Of a DNA stretch of 17,545 bases, positions 14,258 to 17,545 are shown piece by piece. The stretch is from Clostridia bacterium (lineage in GTDB: Bacteria > Bacillota > Clostridia > Lachnospirales > Cellulosilyticaceae). The notes below the pieces were generated by a model. It made no database searches and was not told the DNA's origin. It was given only the letters and a program-made list of their open reading frames with translations. A program made the translations under genes and the position numbers. The stretch is from positions 1-17,545 of the forward strand of contig JAQSYC010000024.1 of assembly GCA_029256345.1 (NCBI GenBank), given 5' to 3'. Numbering within the stretch: position 1 is the stretch's first letter; every line of letters begins with the position of its first letter.

Positions 14258-14263
14258 TATAAT
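14258..14263 (+). promoter_or_regulatory. -10 element of the DUF4342/two-component operon
   Basis: This perfect TATAAT lies 41 bases before the ATG at 14304. No good -35 is present 17 bases upstream (that place reads AGCGTT). This fits a promoter that depends on an activator bound to the repeats just upstream. Confidence 0.45.
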
Positions 14264-14303
14264 AAGATTATAAACTAAACTAATTCATAAGGAGTTGTTA
14301 ATA

Positions 14304-14720
14304 ATGGGAACTATAACTATTGAACAAATTGATTTAATCATGGCAAGGGCTAATGTATCTTACGCAGAGGCTAAATCAGCACTTGAACAAACTAATGGTG
14401 ATGTTGTTGAAGCTTTACTTTTTTTGGAAAAAGAACAAAAAATAAAAGATAAGGCCGCTTTTGATATTCCTCCTAAAGCCAATCAGAAATTCATGTCCTT
14501 TATCGAAAAATTAAATGCTATAAGTTTCATTATGAGAAAAAAAGATCGCACTTTTGTAGATGTACCTCTCTCAGTAGCCATTATTCTTGTAGCATGTACC
14601 TTTTATATTTCAATCATTGGTCTTTTGCTAGCACTCTTATTTGGTATTAAAATAGAATTTAAAGGCGAAAATGAAGTAGCTGACAAAATTAATTCTACTA
14701 TCAATCACATGAATAAGTAG
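14304..14720 (+). CDS. DUF4342 protein with UBA-like N-terminal domain and membrane helix
   Basis: The protein has 138 residues. Residues 3-43 (ITIEQIDLIMARANVSYAEAKSALEQTNGDVVEALLFLE) form a UBA-like three-helix domain, as in the nascent-polypeptide-associated complex and EF-Ts N-termini. A charged linker and a DUF4342-type region (FVDVPLSVAIILVACTFYISIIGLLLALLFGIKIEF) follow, with one hydrophobic span near residues 90-115. The ATG at 14304 was preferred over an in-frame TTG at 14295 because GGAG ends 9 bases before the ATG. It is the first gene of a three-gene operon with a response regulator and sensor kinase. Its biochemical function is unknown. Confidence 0.85.
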   Translation: MGTITIEQIDLIMARANVSYAEAKSALEQTNGDVVEALLFLEKEQKIKDKAAFDIPPKANQKFMSFIEKLNAISFIMRKKDRTFVDVPLSVAIILVACTFYISIIGLLLALLFGIKIEFKGENEVADKINSTINHMNK

Positions 14721-14785
14721 TTGCAGTACAAAGTATTTTACTTTAAACTATATACAAACTCATTGAGGATTATTAATTTTTATGG

Positions 14786-14803
14786 AAAGGAGGGATTGTC
14801 ATT
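14786..14803 (+). promoter_or_regulatory. Ribosome binding site and ATT start of the response regulator
   Basis: AAAGGAGGG (14786-14794) stands six bases before ATT (14801-14803), exactly where an ATG would be expected. The frame is closed by TAA at 14774 and holds no ATG, GTG or TTG before residue 54, inside the receiver domain. A 7-codon ORF (14782-14805) starts at an ATG overlapping this site, and its TAA overlaps the ATT, so termination and re-initiation could help. Confidence 0.75.
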
Positions 14804-15484
14804 AAAAAAATTCTTATTATAGAAGATGAGGCAAAAATAGCCCGTTTTTTACAGCTGGAGCTGGAACATGAAGGTTATGAAGTAGCCATCCGCAGCGATG
14901 GCCGTGATGGGCTAAGGGCAGCTCTTGCAGACGATTACGATCTTATTATACTGGATGTCATGCTTCCCTCCTTAAATGGCATGGAAATCCTTCGCCGCAT
15001 CAGGCAAGTCAGTATGATACCAGTCATCATGCTGACTGCTAAAGATGATATCACAGATAAGGTGATGGGCCTTGATCTAGGCGCCGAAGATTATATGACA
15101 AAACCCTTTGCCATTGAAGAACTTTTAGCTAGGATACGGGTTGTTTTTAAGTTTAAAGCGTCCTCCGAATCCTCCCCTCCATCAAAAACCCTTGAATGCG
15201 GCAAACTACTGGTTTATCCTGATAAATTTGAAGTCACCTATGATGGCATGCCCATTGCCCTTACAAAAAAAGAATTTGAGCTTTTACATTATCTAATACT
15301 CAACAAAAACCTGCTCCTTACACGAGATAATATTCTCGAAAATGTATGGGGCTATGAGTATATGGGCGACACAAATATAGTAGATGTTTACATCCGCTAT
15401 TTGAGAGTTAAAATAGATCAGAAATTTGAACAAAAGATTATTTATACTGTAAGAGGAGTGGGGTATCAAATCAAAGATGCATAA
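14801..15484 (+). CDS. OmpR/PhoB-family response regulator, ArlR-like, with ATT start codon
   Basis: The protein has 227 residues. The receiver domain (1-118) begins xKKILIIEDEAKIARFLQLELE, with acidic pocket Glu8-Asp9, phosphoacceptor Asp52 in LIILDVMLPSLNG, Thr79 in MLTAK and Lys101 in MTKPF. The C-terminal winged-helix domain includes LTKKEFELLHYLILNKNLLLTRDNILENVWG and VDVYIRYLRVKID, ending YTVRGVGYQIKDA. Homology and the ribosome site place the start at 14801, which is ATT; only M54 offers an ordinary start downstream, and that would remove the phosphorylation site. Its stop overlaps the sensor-kinase start by 8 bases (ATGCATAA). It is likely to bind the 11-bp repeats before this operon. 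Confidence 0.9.
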   Translation: MKKILIIEDEAKIARFLQLELEHEGYEVAIRSDGRDGLRAALADDYDLIILDVMLPSLNGMEILRRIRQVSMIPVIMLTAKDDITDKVMGLDLGAEDYMTKPFAIEELLARIRVVFKFKASSESSPPSKTLECGKLLVYPDKFEVTYDGMPIALTKKEFELLHYLILNKNLLLTRDNILENVWGYEYMGDTNIVDVYIRYLRVKIDQKFEQKIIYTVRGVGYQIKDA

Positions 15485-16664
15485 CTTTATCATCAAAATC
15501 TTTAAATGGATAGGTACAGGGATTTTATTTATTTTTAAGTTTATATTTGCATTCATAAACTATATCGTTATTGATTTTTTTAAGCTATTAGGGGTCTTTT
15601 TTAATAAAGTCCGTTTTTCTATAGCCTTTAAAATCAATCTTTTATATAGCTTTCTTTATTTGGGGCTCTTTTCTTTAACTTATACCATAAGCTTTGGTAT
15701 ACTTGTTAACTCTTTAAATCCAAATATCTTGAAAAATAGTGAACTTATTTTTTACTTCAAATGGGTATTAGGTCTATCTCTGCTTATCTCCATTACACTT
15801 TTTTTGATATTAGGAAGGATTGTCGTTCGAAATATGCTTAAACCTCTAAGTCTTATGACTGAAAAAGTCAAAAATATCAAAGAAGATGGTCTTCAGGAAA
15901 GACTCAACACCGACGGTGCCAAAGACGAGTTAAAAGATCTGGCTGTTACTTTTAATCAGATGATGGATCGTTTAGAAGTGTTTGTTGAAAGGCAGAAACA
16001 GTTTGTTTCTGATGCCTCTCATGAGCTCAGAACCCCTATTGCTATCATTGAAGGCTATACTGATTTGCTTGACAGGTGGGGAAAAGAAGATCCTAAAATA
16101 TTGGCTGAAAGTATCCAGTCTATCAAATACGAAACCAAAAGTATGAAGCAGTTGGTCGAACAGCTCCTTTTTTTAGCCAGAAGTGACAGAAATACATTAA
16201 CGGTCAATAAGGCAATCATTAACTTATCTGAAGTGATGAAACAAGTTGTAAAAGAAACTTCTTTTATAGATGATGAACATGAATTCTTATGCAAGACCGA
16301 CGAACAAGTCCTCATCTTAGGAGATGCCCATCTTATTAAAGAACTCATCCGAATACTTGTTGATAATGCAATCAAATATACCCCTGAAGGAGGCACTATC
16401 ACCCTCTATTCAGTAAACACATCTAAAAATGTTGTCTTATCTGTTAAAGATACAGGTATAGGTATTGCCGGCGAACATATCGAACATCTTTTTGAAAGAT
16501 TTTACCGTGCCGAGGAAGCCAGAGACAAAAACAGCGGTGGAACCGGTCTTGGTCTGGCTATTGCCAAATGGATAGCTGATATTCATACCGCTTCTATTAC
16601 TGTAAGCAGTACCCTTGGAGAAGGTGCTGAATTTATCGTCTTTTTCCCCAGTACAAAAAAATAA
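15477..16664 (+). CDS. Sensor histidine kinase, ArlS-like
   Basis: This 395-residue membrane kinase is the partner of the preceding response regulator. The N-terminal 45 residues are hydrophobic and aromatic (FIFKFIFAFINYIVIDFF), perhaps an extra membrane or amphipathic segment. Two membrane helices follow at about 52-78 and 94-116 with only about 15 residues between them, so the outside sensor loop is very short. A HAMP linker (about 117-170) precedes the HisKA domain with phospho-acceptor His182 in SDASHELRTP. The ATPase domain has Asn297 (DNAIKY), DTGIGI (325-330) and GTGLGL (355-360). All catalytic motifs are intact. With so little outside sequence, it may sense the membrane itself or a partner such as the DUF4342 protein. 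Confidence 0.94.
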   Translation: MHNFIIKIFKWIGTGILFIFKFIFAFINYIVIDFFKLLGVFFNKVRFSIAFKINLLYSFLYLGLFSLTYTISFGILVNSLNPNILKNSELIFYFKWVLGLSLLISITLFLILGRIVVRNMLKPLSLMTEKVKNIKEDGLQERLNTDGAKDELKDLAVTFNQMMDRLEVFVERQKQFVSDASHELRTPIAIIEGYTDLLDRWGKEDPKILAESIQSIKYETKSMKQLVEQLLFLARSDRNTLTVNKAIINLSEVMKQVVKETSFIDDEHEFLCKTDEQVLILGDAHLIKELIRILVDNAIKYTPEGGTITLYSVNTSKNVVLSVKDTGIGIAGEHIEHLFERFYRAEEARDKNSGGTGLGLAIAKWIADIHTASITVSSTLGEGAEFIVFFPSTKK

Positions 16665-16703
16665 AAAAACGTTAAATTTCAATACGAAATTTAACGTTTT
16701 TTT
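16663..16703. terminator. Bidirectional rho-independent terminator
   Basis: An 18-bp perfect stem (ACGTTAAATTTC core plus A7/T7) encloses a 5-base loop. It runs into T7 on the plus strand and a T-rich run on the minus strand. It ends the sensor-kinase operon and, from the other side, the tRNA-Leu transcript. Confidence 0.93.
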
Positions 16704-16707
16704 GGGA

Positions 16708-16792
16708 TGCGATTAGGGGGACTTGAACCCCCACGTCCGTTATAGACACTAGAACCTGAATCTAGCGCGTCTGCCGATTCCGCCATAATCGC
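16708..16792 (-). tRNA. tRNA-Leu (anticodon CAG)
   Basis: It is 85 bases long. The acceptor stem GCGATTA pairs with TAATCGC, with discriminator A. The D arm is TGGCGGAATCGGCAGACGCG. The anticodon stem CTAGA/TCTAG holds loop TTCAGGT, with the CAG anticodon at plus-strand 16756-16758. A long class II variable arm and a T arm with GGGGG/CCCCC around TTCAAGT complete it. CCA is not encoded (TCCC follows), so the CCA-adding enzyme is needed. It is transcribed alone from its own promoter and reads CUG codons. Confidence 0.97.
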
Positions 16793-16794
16793 CC

Positions 16795-16818
16795 ATTTGC
16801 TTTACAGTGAAAGCAAAT
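16795..16818. repeat. Perfect 9-bp inverted repeat at the tRNA-Leu transcription start
   Basis: ATTTGCTTT and AAAGCAAAT flank a 6-base centre, between the tRNA promoter and the mature tRNA 5' end. The predicted transcription start (about 16815) lies within it, so it is more likely a DNA site or a 5' leader element than a full RNA hairpin. Confidence 0.5.
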
Positions 16819-16821
16819 ATA

Positions 16822-16850
16822 ATTATACCCAATATCTTCACGCATATCAA
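16822..16850 (-). promoter_or_regulatory. Promoter of tRNA-Leu
   Basis: On the minus strand, TTGATA (16850-16845) and TATAAT (16827-16822) are separated by 17 bases, about 30 bases before the tRNA 5' end. Confidence 0.85.
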
Positions 16851-16858
16851 GTACTTTA

Positions 16859-17545
16859 TTAAACTTCTTTTTTCATTTCAATAATCATGAAATGAGAGGT
16901 TTGGCGGGCTTTTATGGTGATGTTTTCTTCTATGATTTCCAGTGCGTCTCTTTCGTCCATTAGGATATCATTGATGTCTGAAGTGCCTTCTATTTGAATG
17001 AGATACGCCTGCCTGCCTTTTTCTGTAGAAAAATCTATCTTGCTATCAGCTTCTAGCTCCAACACATAAAAGTTAACATCTTGATTAATCTTGATCACGC
17101 CGTCTCCTTTTTTGTCTGAAACAATATGCAGCCACTGATTTTTTCGTTCCTCCCATCTAAATCTGTAATCCCCATAGTTAGGGGTATGCCCCTTTTTGTC
17201 CGGAACAATCCATATCTGAAGAAATCTTGATAGCTTTTCTCCTAAATTATGCTCACTATGATACACACCTGTTCCCGCACTCATATATTGTACCTGCCCC
17301 CTAGTGAGAGTGCTTTTGTTACCCATGCTATCTCCATGAGTTAACGTACCGTCTACTACATAAGATACGATTTCCATATCTCTGTGTGGATGGGTCTCAA
17401 AACCCGTCCCCGCTGCAACAAGGTCATCATTTATAACTCTTAAAATACCAAAATTCATATTATCAGGGTTGTAATATTCGGCAAATGAAAAATGAAACAA
17501 ACTCTTAAGCCATCCCAAATTACTTCTTCCCATTTTTTTGTGATC
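16859..17545 (-). CDS. Pirin family protein, 5' end outside window
   Basis: At least 224 residues are seen from the ATG at 17533, but the frame stays open through DHKK to the window edge and no ribosome site is visible. The true start is therefore probably beyond 17545, in line with pirins that have a short extra N terminus. The bicupin metal site is present: His48 and His50 in THPHRDMEI, His92 and Glu94 in GTGVYHSEHN (numbered from that Met). DGTLTHGDSMGNKSTLTRGQVQYMSAG is typical of the N-terminal pirin cupin, and the C-terminal cupin is shorter. Some pirins have quercetin 2,3-dioxygenase activity; the role here is unknown. It lies upstream of tRNA-Leu on the same strand with that gene's promoter between. 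Confidence 0.92.
   Translation of the reverse strand, partial: DHKKMGRSNLGWLKSLFHFSFAEYYNPDNMNFGILRVINDDLVAAGTGFETHPHRDMEIVSYVVDGTLTHGDSMGNKSTLTRGQVQYMSAGTGVYHSEHNLGEKLSRFLQIWIVPDKKGHTPNYGDYRFRWEERKNQWLHIVSDKKGDGVIKINQDVNFYVLELEADSKIDFSTEKGRQAYLIQIEGTSDINDILMDERDALEIIEENITIKARQTSHFMIIEMKKEV

Noticed and set aside
14730..14744. Hairpin AAAGTA/TACTTT between the DUF4342 gene and the response regulator
   Set aside because: Only 6 bp of A-T-rich stem with no T run; it should not end transcription.
14960..15484. Response regulator starting at the ATG at 14960
   Set aside because: This would remove the first 53 residues, including the acidic pocket and phospho-acceptor Asp52, although the upstream frame is open, homologous and has a strong ribosome site.

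Overview
The window is AT-rich DNA with strong Shine-Dalgarno sites (AAGGAGG type), short hairpin terminators followed by T runs, and tightly packed operons. Its gene families are typical of anaerobic low-GC Firmicutes: GH65 phosphorylase with beta-phosphoglucomutase, an ArlRS-like two-component pair, a TetR-linked flavin operon and bacterial PMT. A member of the Clostridia, perhaps a relative of Lachnospirales or Cellulosilyticum, is the best guess. That is inference from gene content, not from a marker gene. No mobile element, CRISPR array, rRNA or phage gene was seen, and no gap between genes exceeds about 205 bases.

Layout. (1) 1-2259, minus strand: the 5' part of a 5'(3')-deoxyribonucleotidase that runs off the left edge, and a PMT-family membrane glycosyltransferase. 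(2) 2335-2967: a perfect 25-bp palindrome, then a plus-strand pair made of a YbjQ/UPF0145 protein and a 48-residue membrane protein overlapping it by ATGA, closed by a bidirectional terminator. (3) 3040-5142, minus strand: a TetR regulator, a 102-residue protein, a membrane-anchored FMN-binding protein with a covalent-flavinylation motif, and a flavodoxin. Two near-identical palindromes, one at the tetR promoter and one before the three downstream genes, look like the regulator's operators. (4) 5261-11711, minus strand: a sugar-uptake and phosphorolysis operon, in transcription order a solute-binding lipoprotein, a MalF-like permease with an unusual extra domain, a MalG-like permease, a GH65 disaccharide phosphorylase and beta-phosphoglucomutase. 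A divergent AraC-family regulator (11901-13019) sits upstream and appears to lack the end of its DNA-binding domain. No ABC ATPase is present, so a shared MsmX-type ATPase elsewhere is presumed. (5) 13084-14133, minus strand: a five-helix membrane protein of unknown role. (6) 14197-16703, plus strand: a DUF4342/UBA-like protein, an OmpR-family response regulator and a sensor kinase, preceded by direct repeats with an 11-bp period. The response regulator has no ATG, GTG or TTG start and seems to begin at ATT. (7) 16708-17545, minus strand: tRNA-Leu(CAG) with a clear promoter, and the 3' part of a pirin gene.

Functionally, region 4 would import an alpha-glucosyl disaccharide, split it with phosphate to glucose plus beta-glucose-1-phosphate, and convert the latter to glucose-6-phosphate. 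Region 3 is a small, self-regulated flavin electron-transfer unit. Region 6 is a probably self-regulated envelope-sensing system. The most notable observations are the ATT start codon, the paired TetR operators, the phased repeats before the two-component operon, the truncated AraC protein and the enlarged MalF-like permease.
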